Below are positions 11,118-22,125 of a stretch of 64,000 bases of DNA, in pieces. Origin of the DNA: Tanytarsus gracilentus (taxonomy: Eukaryota > Arthropoda > Insecta > Diptera > Chironomidae); the NCBI GenBank assembly GCA_038502055.1, contig JAXRKN010000036.1, positions 4,588,001 through 4,652,000 on the forward strand. Direction: 5' to 3'. The notes under the pieces are model-generated. The model did no database searches. It was not told where the DNA came from and saw only the letters and a program-made list of their open reading frames with translations. Each line of letters begins with the position of its first letter. The first letter of the stretch is position 1. The translations under genes were made by a program, and so were the position numbers.

Positions 11118-12592
11118 TCCATAAATTAGATATTTTTTTTTTTTTTTTTTTATTTTTATTTTATTGCACCTCGAAAGGTCTAAATTTAACAATTTATAAA
11201 AAGTTTACATTTTTTAATAAAACTTAACTTACTAATGTTTTTATCTTTTATAAAATTTATCATGTTATTAATCTTGAAATTTTGGAAAACAAGCCTTGTT
11301 GACATGAATTCCATCAGCAACATTACAGAAAGTCCAACCAATTGATACTCTCTTCCCATCCATGTACTTTTTATATGTCATCGTTGATACTTGCAATATA
11401 ACGTCAAAACATTTTTCATCATTAGAAGACCGCATAGGTTTTTCATATGCATAAATTATTTTTGCTTTATCGTCGTTCAATAAGTCATCATTTTCCTCTT
11501 TAAGGAATTTTTCAATCGCTTTGAAGTCAAATTTCTCTCCGGTTTCATCCATGCATAAATTTTTGTCAATCATAGCATTAAAAATTTTAATTCGATGCAT
11601 TCTTTCCCGCATTTCAACGATTTCGAAGTCATTTCCAAGTTGCTTTTTTGCTTCATCAACAAGTTTTTTTAAATTCTCTTTTTTGTCGACTACAATTTTC
11701 AATCCATTGTTGGCTGCTCGATTTGAGCTAATAACACCGAACTCTTTTGGATTCATCTTCTCAGCTATAGCCTTAGTCGTTTCGCTCACGGTTTTCTTTC
11801 CATCCTTAGGTTTTATTTGCATGCAAGGAGCAGACATATTCTGTTTTTTCAGATTTTTTTTCACAACTTCACTATATTTTTTGTCATCAATCATTATTTC
11901 GATTTTATCATTCATTTTTTTCATCGAATTATCTTCAATTAATTTTTTCATTCCGATAAATTGATCATTCACTTCAGCTTGCATTTTCAAAAGTTTTTCG
12001 TTCATTTTACTTTGCATCATTATTAACTTCTGTTCTCGTTCTTTTTTCCGTCGTTTTTATTGCAATTTGTTATCATATTTTGTATAGCCATAATAGTTAA
12101 TTCTTTATAGAGTTTGTTTAAATGTTTCTTTCGTGTTCTTTTTAGATGGCCGTTTGTCGTTATGTCGCTTTTCGCATATTCTTGCTTCTTTGCATCAGCC
12201 CTTTTGAATGCGAGACTGCATTTATGGCACGCCATCTTGCTGTCACTGCACTTTTATGTTTTTTTTGCACAATTGTAATATTGAGTTTTATTTTTTTATT
12301 GCCACGATAAACGTCCACTCACGATGAGTGAACAATCAAGGCCTTTGTGCTTCTTTAAGCTCCTCATCATATACCGAAAAAAACTGCTTAGCAACTGCGG
12401 ATTTTTGTGCTTACCATTTTAACATTCAAAATGATAGCGCGGTAAAAATTTATGTAATTTTTTTGAAATCAGCGTAGTTTTATATTTTATACGATTAAGT
12501 TGATCAAAGTCCATCATAGAGGGTAAATTTTAAAGTTTTGTAGCTCTTCGTATATTTTGATATTAAATAAGAATATTATATTCCATAAATTA
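11118..12592 (-). mobile_element. Poly(A)-tailed non-LTR retrotransposon insertion (ORF1 only) with candidate target duplication
   Basis: Read on the - strand, this is a retroposed unit: a ~350-base leader, a decayed ORF1-like reading frame, a ~115-base 3' UTR with AATAAA, and a long A tract (T run from about 11,132 on the + strand). The 11-base word TCCATAAATTA flanks it at 11,118..11,128 and 12,582..12,592 in the same orientation, as expected for a target-site duplication. No reverse transcriptase region is present, so it is either a 3'-to-5' composite with ORF2 deleted or a non-autonomous ORF1-only element. Confidence 0.6.
11268..12235 (-). pseudogene. Frameshifted ORF1 (gag-like) of a non-LTR retrotransposon
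   Basis: An upstream frame (12,023..12,235, 70 codons, starting MACHKCS with a CxxC pair) stops at TAA. A second, shifted frame (11,268..12,020, 250 codons from its first Met) continues on the same strand. In the shifted frame a Lys/Arg/Glu-rich segment runs open upstream of that Met, so a one- or two-base shift in the A-rich stretch near 12,030-12,060 probably split one original frame. The main part is a Lys/Glu-rich coiled-coil-like region, followed by a compact domain ending VSIGWTFCNVADGIHVNKACF. That ending resembles the end of non-LTR ORF1 proteins just before the CCHC knuckles, which are missing here. Assignment rests on this resemblance and on the retroposon structure around it. Confidence 0.55.
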
Positions 12593-14620
12593 ATACTAAC
12601 AGTTTCATGATATTTTCTCTAATCCACCAAAAATAATCAATTTCATTGCCCAATGAATTTTTCAAACAAAACGTTTCAAACATCTAAATCAAAGTAAATT
12701 AAATTTCTTATCAATATGTCAACACACACGTGCTCATTGAGTTGAGCAAAAATCAATAATTTATTGTTGAATTAAAATTACTTTTTTCATTTGGTTTCAA
12801 GTAACGCTTGTGTGAAATATTAAATTTGAAAACGAATGTAATAGAAAAGTTATTTTTATTTCACTTTGAGCTTGACCTTTCGTAATGAAATTTTCTTCAC
12901 ACTTACTTCTAAGGTATGCGCACATAAATTGACATTTAGTATTCATTGCCCGGCCTTTAATTATTTTGAAGATAATGAACAAAATTTTTCGTTGAAATCA
13001 TTATTTTGACTCAATATAAAAAATGTTGAACAACTTCAAAAAAAAACATTAATGTTCATCATAAAAAAGATATAACGTTTCCCGTCATTCTTTTTAAACA
13101 ACTTTAAACACAGTTTTCCCCTATCGATCTTCTTATTTCTTGCATGAAACTAGGACATTTGCAAATGCTCTCATTCTTTTATAAAATAAAAAAGTTCATG
13201 GTACCTAGATGCTCCAAAAAAGGAATCGATAAGATGTCACTGCAGTATGTTAACCATGCGTGCTGAGAAATAATAGAACTTAAAATCGAACTCAAAGTGC
13301 AATAAACTCATACGATTTCATTGTTAGCATGTTTGTCATCAATGTTTATCGATGCCCTTAATTATCTCTCATGAAGTGTTGAAACGGCCTCTAGAGCGCA
13401 CTTGATTAAAGTACTTATGAAACCGGCTGAAGAAACTATTTGTTTAGTACTTAAAATGTTCTTAAGAAAAATTGTTAAATCGTAAACGGAGTGACGACAA
13501 TGTTGCACATATTAAAAACTAAAAATTCTTCAAATAACAATAAAAGTTTCCGTCTCGTCTCACAATGTCACAAGGAAAGTCAATATTTATTTTTCTTTAA
13601 TGAACCAATTTGTGATGCGTATCTCATGATACTGAAAAAGTATTTACGTTTTCAAGGGAGGAACATTAAAACAGAATTTAATTGCTTATTTTTGATATCT
13701 ATAGTATCAAAATGTTTCAACTACAAGTTTATTTTTTCGTTGACAAAGACGATTGAGTTTAGAAAACTTCCTTGAACTTGGCTTTCATTAACATTTGCAC
13801 AATAAGGAAAATATATGAGGGACATAAACTGAGAGAAAAAACCAGTCACCGATCAGATGTTTATTTTCACCAGTCAGTGCCACGCTTGGGGTTTCTTGTC
13901 GTCAACTCAAATCATTTATTGCAATTTTTATGTCATTTATTTAATGTCAGCTGTTTAAAAAATAGCGAGTTTTTTGACATGATGAGCCGATAGTTTTAAA
14001 TAAAAATCCAATCTGAAGGCCAAATGAGGTCGATATTACAAATTCAAAAGTGACACGTTTTTTACACTTTTTTTGATATCAACCACAAAGTTGGAATTTG
14101 TTTGCCACGTGATAGTGTTTAAACAATTTCGTAATTTAATACTCATATTTTTCACATTTAAATGCACAATGAGGATATTTGATACTGTGCATGCGAATCA
14201 CACAATACTGGACGATTTGAATTTCAATTATCGGCAACTCAATCAATCGAATAAACGATAACAAGGAAACCGACTAAGCTTTGAACGGCAGGAAACAATT
14301 AAATCGATAAAAACGTGCATTGGAAAATTCCGAAGTTTCTGCTTTATTATGCCATCAATTCCTTATTTTCGTTACAGAAAAAAGATTTTCCGATATTGAT
14401 TTTTATGTGAACATAAATCTGAGTTCATTTTGATTTGAGAATGAGAAATTATTAAATGACTTTTTGAAAATACAAAGGATGATGTCGCTAACAAGAAAAT
14501 TTCTCATTTTTTATTCCTTGTATGCTAAAAAAATTTCGAAATAAATTAACCTAAATTCGAAACCGTCTTTCTCCACAATATCCGTCTTTCTGTCTTCAAT
14601 TATCAAGAAAAAAAATCTGC
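12593..14620. other. Non-coding region
   Basis: AT-rich, without a supportable gene. Short open frames here lack domains and plausible starts. No repeats recognised. Confidence 0.35.
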
Positions 14621-14623
14621 GAA

Positions 14624-14677
14624 TGACGTCAAAAAAAGTCATTTAAAAAATTATTTATCACATTTTCAAGTCAGCTG
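14624..14677. promoter_or_regulatory. Palindromic CRE and nearby E-box upstream of the transporter
   Basis: TGACGTCA (14,624..14,631), the full palindromic CREB/ATF site, lies about 190 bases before the putative untranslated exon of the transporter gene. CAGCTG (14,672..14,677) follows. Motif matches only. Confidence 0.35.
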
Positions 14678-14822
14678 ACGGTCGCAAATTGAGTTTTTTC
14701 TCCACGAATATGTGTTGCCTCATAAATGAGACGATAAACAACTCCTATTTGCAATGACAATCACACATACGCATGCTAAAGGAATATATTCATACGTTTT
14801 CTTTCTTTTCTCATCGTATAGA

Positions 14823-15041
14823 ATGGAGCCGTTGATAACACTTTACAACAATAATAAATACAATACCATACAAAAGGAGAAGTCGCCACTCAATGGTAAT
14901 CAGAAAAACATCATCCCTCAGCATTCTGTTTTTTATTTGAGCGAAAAACGGTTGACAGTCGAGTTAGCTAAGAAAATTCATAAACAGCTTGTGGATGCAG
15001 CACAGTATCAGCATTCACACAATCAATTACAAAGTTTATGA
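14823..15041 (+). CDS. Possible upstream ORF (72 codons) in the leader exon of the transporter
   Basis: A pyrimidine-rich tract ending in TATAG looks like a 3' splice site (AG at 14,820..14,821), so an exon would start at 14,822, one base before this ATG. The frame reads MEPLITLYNNNKYN and ends ELAKKIHKQLVDAAQYQHSH..., stopping 100 bases before the transporter ATG. No domain is recognised. It may be a translated uORF that dampens expression of the transporter, or a chance frame. I do not claim a functional peptide. Confidence 0.25.
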   Translation: MEPLITLYNNNKYNTIQKEKSPLNGNQKNIIPQHSVFYLSEKRLTVELAKKIHKQLVDAAQYQHSHNQLQSL

Positions 15042-15141
15042 TAATTATTGAGCTTTATATTTTCAATCGACGAAATAATTTCATTACTCTTGTGTTAATT
15101 GCACGCGAAAAAAGCAACAAAATTAAAAATAATTTTTAAAA

Positions 15142-18100
15142 ATGGAGAAAAGACCAGCAAAACTTGTGGCACCAGATGGAGGCTTCGGATGGATAGCAAC
15201 ATTTGGCGTTTCCTTAGTGAATGTAAGAAGACTTTTTCAATTTATAGCACTTGTGAGATTTCTAATTAAACTTTTTACTTTTACAGCTCGCCACGCGCTC
15301 CATCGAACCATCGTTTGGCCTCTTATTCGGTGATTTGTTACATGACCTCAATGTGGGCACTACCGGTGCTGCAATCATTATAAGTATGCTTGATATCATG
15401 ATGAATCTCTCGGGGCTATTTGTGGGTCCACTCTTGAAGGAATTCTCATACCGAAAAGTAGCAGTAATCGGTTCACTACTATGTGCTCTCGGTCTCGCCC
15501 TCACGGCATCAGCCACAAGCGTCGCACATATTTTACTGACGTACTCCGTTCTTAATGGTAAGAGTCTTTTATTTTATTGGTTTCCTTCTCGTCAAATGTC
15601 AATGGAAATTATTATTTTGTGCTTTCACGATAATTTTCAAGGTCAATCGATTTCGACATATATTTTTGTATTTTTTGCACTAGGGAAAGGCACGTTAAAA
15701 AATGCAATAAAGTATATGTGCATTCTTGAGTTTATGCCAAAAGTTTCCTTCCTGGCTAGTCAGGCAGTTGAAACCAACTGTCTTTTTGAAATTAATTATC
15801 ATCAAACATGTGAAAATTGCACACATCAGCTTTAAAATTTCGAGAATAACAGGACACTCGTTCGTGACATGAGATTATCATAATATATTTCAATATTCAG
15901 AATGAACAGTAAAATTTTCTGTCATAAAAATTTTACGATTATGAATTGCACACTTACAAGAAATAAAATCGACACCAAAAAATATTTTCTTTTGCCATCC
16001 CTACAATATGCGAGAGATAAAATTACGTAATTCTATCGCATGACCATGATGATGATGGTGATGAAGCGGTTTTGCACAAAATACAAAAATTCTTTTCAAT
16101 TACGTTTCTTCACTATAAATATAAACCAGTTTTTGGTAATTCAGGGAGAAGAAAACAGTAAAAGAGAAGCAATGATAATTACGAATGTTAAAGGAAACTG
16201 TTAACCATAAGTTGCCTGCATGATCTCATAATGATACACATTCAGTAAAGTTTTCATTAGAATTCAGGTTGCGTCATCCTGTCTGTCTTTCATTTAACCT
16301 TGATTGCATGCATGCAGAACTATAAGCTCATTGATCTTGACCTTGTTTTCGTATCAACGTAAGTCGCTCAGCAAAGCGGGGAAGTGAACAATTATGCTTT
16401 CATTTCCTGCATTTTTATTTGACACGACAAGGGATGGACATAAAATAAAAACAATCTAACACGCACATTTTACTTTTATTTAAATGAGTCTTTATTCAAG
16501 GGTAAAATTTCCCTTCATTTTATCTCCAAGTAAAGGAGTTCTTAAAGATGTGTTTGTTGTGTATAAAAATTCTATTACAAAATCACCAACAGGCATCCTT
16601 CGTGCTAGTATTATACTCAACATGAATAAACAATGAACGTGCATCATCATCAAATTAATGGGATTTTTTAAAAATCTACATTATGAGGTTTTATGTTCAT
16701 CAGGTGCCTCAGAGCATTTTTTCTTTCCATTAGTTCTTTTCATCTCTTGCTTGAAAATTTCTCAGAAGTAAATGACAAATAAAAATATTTCTTTCACCCA
16801 CAGGCATTGGCGTTGGTTTGGCAATGAGCGCCGCTTTTGTAGCTCTCAATCATTATTTCACTAAAAAGCGTGGACAAGCTGTGGGGCTTTCAATGGCCGG
16901 AACTGCAATGGGAATGCTCATCATGCCTCAACTTATTCGCTTGCTGCTGGAAGAATATTCATTCAGAGGTGCAGTTTTGATTTTATCTGGCATCGCGCTT
17001 CATGCAGCTGTTGGATCAATTTTATTGCAGCCAGTCAAATGGCATTTGAAGGAAGAAAAATTCGACCTTGAGATGGTGGAGCAAGATTATCCTGCACTCA
17101 CAATTATCGAAGAAAATGATGGAGATGAGGATTCATTGCCAGAAATTCAAACTCTTCTCTTCAACACACGTCGTCATGAACATCGCGAAAGAAAAATCTC
17201 AGAAAACAGTGCAAATAGCTTGATGATCCCTAACGGTATTCCAAAGCGACCGACATTTCCACGAAACATGAGCGCTCATAGCATGGGACCAAAACGAATT
17301 CCAACTTTGCCAAAAATCACTTCGCACGCTGACATGGATCAGATGTTGAGAAAGAGAAAGGAATCGGTCATTTCATCATTGTCACATCTCGATTTTAGCG
17401 GAAGTTGCTTGCAAATTCATTTGGAGGTAAATTTTTTGACTTTTTAAAAATCTCAAATTCTTTATTTGTTTGTTTTCATTTTAGACTGGCGACAGAGATT
17501 TAGAGGAGCAAGATTCGCAATTTATCCGACGAGTAAACACTCATGTAGGCACATCGCTTTACCGTGACTCACTGAATTCATCATTCAAATTGAGTAAAGC
17601 TGATATGAGCTCAAAGTTGTCATGTCCAGATTTTATAAAAGGAACGGAAGTTGGATTGGAAATGCCGTTGCCAAAGAAAGAGTCTTTTTGGCGTCGTTTT
17701 GCGACATTAATGGATATTGGATTACTTAAGGATGGCATTTATCTGAATATCCTCTTTGGACTCTCAATTTTCTACGTGGCTGAAATGAATTTCAAGATGG
17801 TGACGCCGTTTTTCCTCGCTAACCTCGGATATTCGAAAACCGACACCGCATACTGTTTGAGCATTTCTGCACTCACTGACATCATGGCGCGTATTATTGT
17901 ACCACCAATTTGCGACAAAACAAACGTTTCAAAACGTCTCGTCTTTATGGTGTCAATTGGATTTGTTGCAATGACTCGATCGAGTAAGTTAAAATTTTTC
18001 ATGAAATCAATTAAATTAATTAATAAACTGATTAAATATTTTTCTTTAGTGTTAGCGCAACAAACTGAATTTTCATCAATGATGGTTTGGCTTTGCATAG

Positions 18101-18399
18101 CGGGTTTTTTCCGTGGAATTGCATTAAGTAATTTTACATTGACTGTGAGCGAATATTCATCATTGGAAAAACTACCAGCGGCATTTGGATGGCATATGGT
18201 TGGAAAGGGTCTTTTTGTCGCATGTTTTGGCCCTCTTATTGGAGCCATTCGCGATTGGACCGACTCATTTCCGATTTGCATTCACGCACAAAGTGTTTGC
18301 ATAATTATTTGTATTATCGCGTGGTCAATTGAATTCATTTATAAGTTTATTAAGCGAAAGGAGAAAAATCATTTACCAATAGCAATTATTTCGTCATAG
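15142..18399 (+). CDS. Monocarboxylate transporter (SLC16/MCT family, 12-TM)
   Basis: Five exons (15,142..15,222; 15,287..15,557; 16,804..17,426; 17,485..17,983; 18,050..18,399) join in frame to 607 residues. MCTs are plasma-membrane major-facilitator proteins, many of which move lactate, pyruvate or other monocarboxylates with protons; the substrate of this one is not determinable. The family signature PDGGFGW is at residues 11-17 at the start of TM1. N-terminal half: TRSIEPSFGLLF, FVGPLLKEFSYRKVA, and GVGLAMSAAFVALNHYFTKKRGQA with GLSMAGTAMG. A long hydrophilic loop of about 150 residues (Ser/Arg-rich) separates TM6 and TM7. TM8 keeps the Asp/Arg pair (D457...R461 in LTDIMARI) that is important for transport in mammalian MCT1. 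The 1.2-kb second intron contains no gene. Fly relatives include several uncharacterised MCTs and outsiders; I do not assign which. Confidence 0.92.
15558..16803 (+). other. Large intron of the transporter gene
   Basis: A 1,246-base GT-AG intron, far longer than the other introns in the window (about 51-125 bases). It holds only AT-rich sequence, and no nested gene or repeat is recognised. Confidence 0.8.
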
Positions 18400-19911
18400 A
18401 GGCTTTTTTTGATCAAATAATTTTCTTAATTAATGAGTTCGTGAAAAATTGAATAGTTTTAGTTTTATTACTTTCAAGCATAGTTTTAAGATATTCTTTG
18501 ATATATTTTTTCTATCAGTAGAAAACTATGACCATAACTATGTCGCATGTCATAGTAAAGATATAAATTTTACACTCTTGACTTGTTGCATAACTTTAAG
18601 GGACTCGATTGAAATTTTAAGACAAGTGACTTTAAGTTAAAAGACTCGGTAAAAAAATGAAGCAAAGTTTTATTTTAAAATATTACTTTTAATTTATAAG
18701 GAGAAAATAATAATCTAAGATGTTTAAGTCATGGTCATGAATGTGTGAATGTTTAACTGTATTATTCTCGTCAGTAGCGTGATTCAACAGATATCCCGTT
18801 TTAAAAGCAAATATCAATAGAATTTGAATGAAACTGTCTGAAAAATATTTGAGCTCATGAAAAACTTAAAAAGGTTAGGTAATATTAATTTCTGTAGCAA
18901 AATTAATAAACGTGTTAAATTCTAAATTAAACTTCTTGTGAAATATTAAAAATTGAAACCTTCACAATAAAATATCCACTTTGTAGTCTGACAGTATTTT
19001 TTAAAATCCACTGAAAACTATATATTTAAAAAGTTGTTTTAATCAAATAATTTTAATTCCTTCCTTTTCAACTGAAATTGTTAGACTGAATCTAGCACCT
19101 TAATAAAATTAAGTGATAGATAAAAAACACTTCTTAAAAAGTAATGAAACCTAGATGTTCAGATGCAAGGATTTAACATTTACAAGAAAATATATCGAAA
19201 TCTCTTTAAAAAAGCGATTATTAAAATTTGTGGTGAAAATTTAGACATGAAAAGCTTTAGATTAATTTTAGAATAGCCCAAAAAATAAATTTTGACTTCA
19301 CCGCACGAAAATATCTTGAAAAATTATATATAGTGGACTCCGTATATGGGTATTTTTTAAACATAACGATAAATTGATTCACAAGAATTAAAAAAAAATA
19401 AATAAATGTATTTCATGAACGAATTAACAAACTGTTTGCGATTAAATTTATTTAATTTAAAAAATATAAAAAATTAAATGTTTTTTCAGCACGTGTTTTC
19501 GACATCCTTCAGTTTTCGTTACCCTTCTTAAAGTGATGATGTGTGAAAACATCCTCAATTTAATCTATTTCCGTTCGATCAATTAAAACACCATAAACTT
19601 TTTTTTCCTGAAATTCTCTTTATGGAATTTCTTTTTCAACAAATGCATTTATTTGAAACAGAATTCGGACCCAATACAAAAATAAATATATCAAAAAGAA
19701 TCACAGAAAAATAGCTTAATGAGCTTGTTTTGCTTTGTCTTGTACATCTTGTACTTAATTAATCATATGAGAGACGAAGTGAAGAAAATAGGAGAAGGAA
19801 GAAAGGATAGAAGAAAATAGTGAGAAGATGTAACAACTAGATTTCCGGTAGCAAGTGTCCATGTGTCCATTTGATGATAAGCGGAGGTTCTCGTTTATTA
19901 ATTTATTATCC
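18400..19911. other. Intergenic region between convergent transporter and CYP4G genes
   Basis: AT-rich. It contains 3' UTR sequence of both neighbours; AATAAA on the - strand at 19,899..19,894 lies 13 bases past the P450 stop. No other element supported. Confidence 0.4.
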
Positions 19912-21742
19912 TTAGTTTGTCTTCTTCACACGATTATTCAATTTGATACGGAATCCATCCGTTCGTTTGAGAATGATATCGCCTTGCAGTTTGAAATCTC
20001 TCTCAGGAACAGTCGAGTGAACGTGGAAATTTCTGATGATGGTACTGAGAAGAACTTTCAATTTGAGCATTGCATATTTACGGCCAACACAACTGCGAGG
20101 ACCAGCTGAGAATGGGATGAAGCTGTAATAGTGACGAGATGCTGCCTTTTCTGGCAAGAAGTTGTCGGGGTCGAATTTCTCAGGATTTGAATAAATATCA
20201 GGTCGACGATGAATTTTGAATGTTCCAATAATGACAGTTGCACCTGCTGGTATGACTGAATCAATGGATGCTAATTTTACATCCTGATTGACTTTACGTG
20301 CAATCACAGGAACTGGAGGATACAATCTAAGGGTTTCTAAAATGACTCGCTCCAAATATTTCATCTCAAGTGTGTCAGCAAAAGTGCAATCACGATCAGA
20401 ATCGCCGAAAATTGCCTTTTGTTCTTGATATACTTTAGCTTGAATTTCAGGATGACATCCAAGCATGCAGAGAGTGAAACTGGAACCAGCAGCAGTTGTG
20501 TCATGTCCCTCAAACATAATTGTGTCGACTTGTTGTTTGATTTCTTCTTTCGATAACTGCTTAGGGTTGTAATGCGATGTTTCAATCATCAAGTCGAGGA
20601 ATGCTAAACGTCTTTTCTCTCCAACATCGTTCTCATCAATATCGTCCAAGTCATCTCTCAATCCTGATTTGAGTGCCTTAGCTTTAGCTTTTTTTACAGC
20701 TTGATCGACTTGTTCGTCATTCTTAATAATTTCTTGAAGTGACGGAGATGGAAGATTTCCCTCAGATAAATTCTTATCAAACACAGTTTGCTTCTCGTTC
20801 AGGACCTATTTCAAAAAAAATTATTAAATAGTCACATTAATTAATAGCTTATTACTCTCTGTGTCATTCCATGAATAATTCCAAGTAGTTTTTTCTGTTG
20901 CTCCTTCATGCCTGTTAGAGTGAAAAACGGCTCGAAACGTCCGAATATTTTAAATTGACGTCTATGCAAAATGTCACACATTCTGTAAACAAACAAAAAA
21001 TTATTATTCAAATTGTTTTGAGGTGAAAAAAATTTCAACTTGAAATTAATGAATGGAAATTTATTACATTATAAATTATTAAAACTTACTTCATGACAGC
21101 CATGGCATAGCGGAATCCTTCTTCGTTTTCGCTGGTTCTCTTTGATCCCATTGCAGTTTCTAGTAAAATGTCAACCGTAGCTTCACTCATGTAGTCATGG
21201 ACGTCAAACTCCTTTCCAACTTCCTTCGCCAATCGACCCACAGTATATCGACTATTGTCATTGAATGTCGGCATGAAACTTCTCAATACATTCATATGGA
21301 AAGCTGGTGCAATTAACTTACGATGAGTTCTCCATTTTTCGCCGGTTGAAATGAGCAATCCATTTCCGAGCCACGGTTGGAAGAATCTGTACTCATCGGA
21401 TTTGTCGATGTGTGAATGACTGCTCAAAATTAATTCAACATCACGTGGATCTGAGAGTCCAACGAGAAGTTTATGTCCTACATATCCACGAACGACATGA
21501 CCATAGCAGTTAATAATGTCCATAGCTTTATTGAAAATCTCATGATTGTTGCCTCTAATGAAATAATGAGCATTTCCTACAATCGGAATTGGCGGAGGTC
21601 CCGGCAATAAATCACCCAGTTTACGATCACGTCTCGATAGCTGCCAAAAATGAACGGCGGTAAGTGTTAACAAGATCGAAAGGAGGGGAAGAATAAGTGG
21701 GGATGTGAAAAATCCACTCGTAATGATTTGTTCCACAGCCAT
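19912..21742 (-). CDS. CYP4G: Cytochrome P450, CYP4G subfamily (Cyp4g1-like)
   Basis: Three exons on the - strand, 21,090..21,742, 20,856..20,982 and 19,912..20,805, join in frame to 557 residues. CYP4G enzymes are ER-anchored oxidative decarbonylases that turn long-chain aldehydes into cuticular hydrocarbons in insect oenocytes. The N-terminus has a membrane anchor followed by the Pro-rich LLPGPPPIPIVG hinge. The C-helix region is GEKWRTHRKLIAPAFH. The subfamily-specific acidic insertion GLRDDLDDIDENDVGEKRR (about 308-326) is present. The I-helix EGHDTT is at 359-364, ExxR (ETLR) at 417-420, the PERF-region FDPDNFLPE near 471, and the heme motif FSAGPRSCVGRK has its Cys at about 499. MAVE at the start and the RDCTFADTLEMKYLERVILE stretch resemble Drosophila Cyp4g1. 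It is divergent to a second CYP4G gene with which it shares near-identical DNA tracts. Confidence 0.95.
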
Positions 21743-22125
21743 TTTTAATTATCTTCAAACTATTTCACTTCTTATATATTCCTTTTCTTATTTAGCCGGG
21801 TTCTCGATTGAAACTGAACTAAACCATCGCAAATGCCATCAATTTTATAGTAAAAAATCGAAATGAATAAATTAGTGATGAATTTGTTAATTAATGTGTG
21901 TGACCCCATGTAGTACTTTGTCGCTATCGTATTACGGTCATCGATTATTGCAGCGACATTGCACGTTTCAATGACAATTTATGCAGAAATAAATTTAATT
22001 AAATTCATAAAAAAATTATGAAATTTACTAGCTTAAGAACCAAAAGTTTTTTAGCTCAATGACTCAACATTAAGGTATAAAAGCAAAAAATTCTTACTGA
22101 TTTCATGGTAAAAGAAAAAGAAAAA
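21743..22125. promoter_or_regulatory. Shared intergenic region of the divergent CYP4G pair
   Basis: About 380 bases separate the two ATGs. TATATAAG on the - strand (21,778..21,771) and TATAAAAG on the + strand (22,076..22,083) face outward as candidate TATA boxes. The middle (about 21,890-21,980) is more complex and G+C richer, and is a candidate shared regulatory element. The - strand box is only about 36 bases from its ATG, so the leader would be very short or the box is not used. Confidence 0.5.

Noticed and set aside
11521..11964. 147-codon open frame on the + strand
   Set aside because: Antisense shadow of the Lys/Glu-rich ORF1; it reads as Phe/Ser-rich low-complexity sequence.
17772..18281. 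169-codon open frame on the - strand
   Set aside because: Antisense shadow of transporter exons 4 and 5, which have clear MCT motifs.
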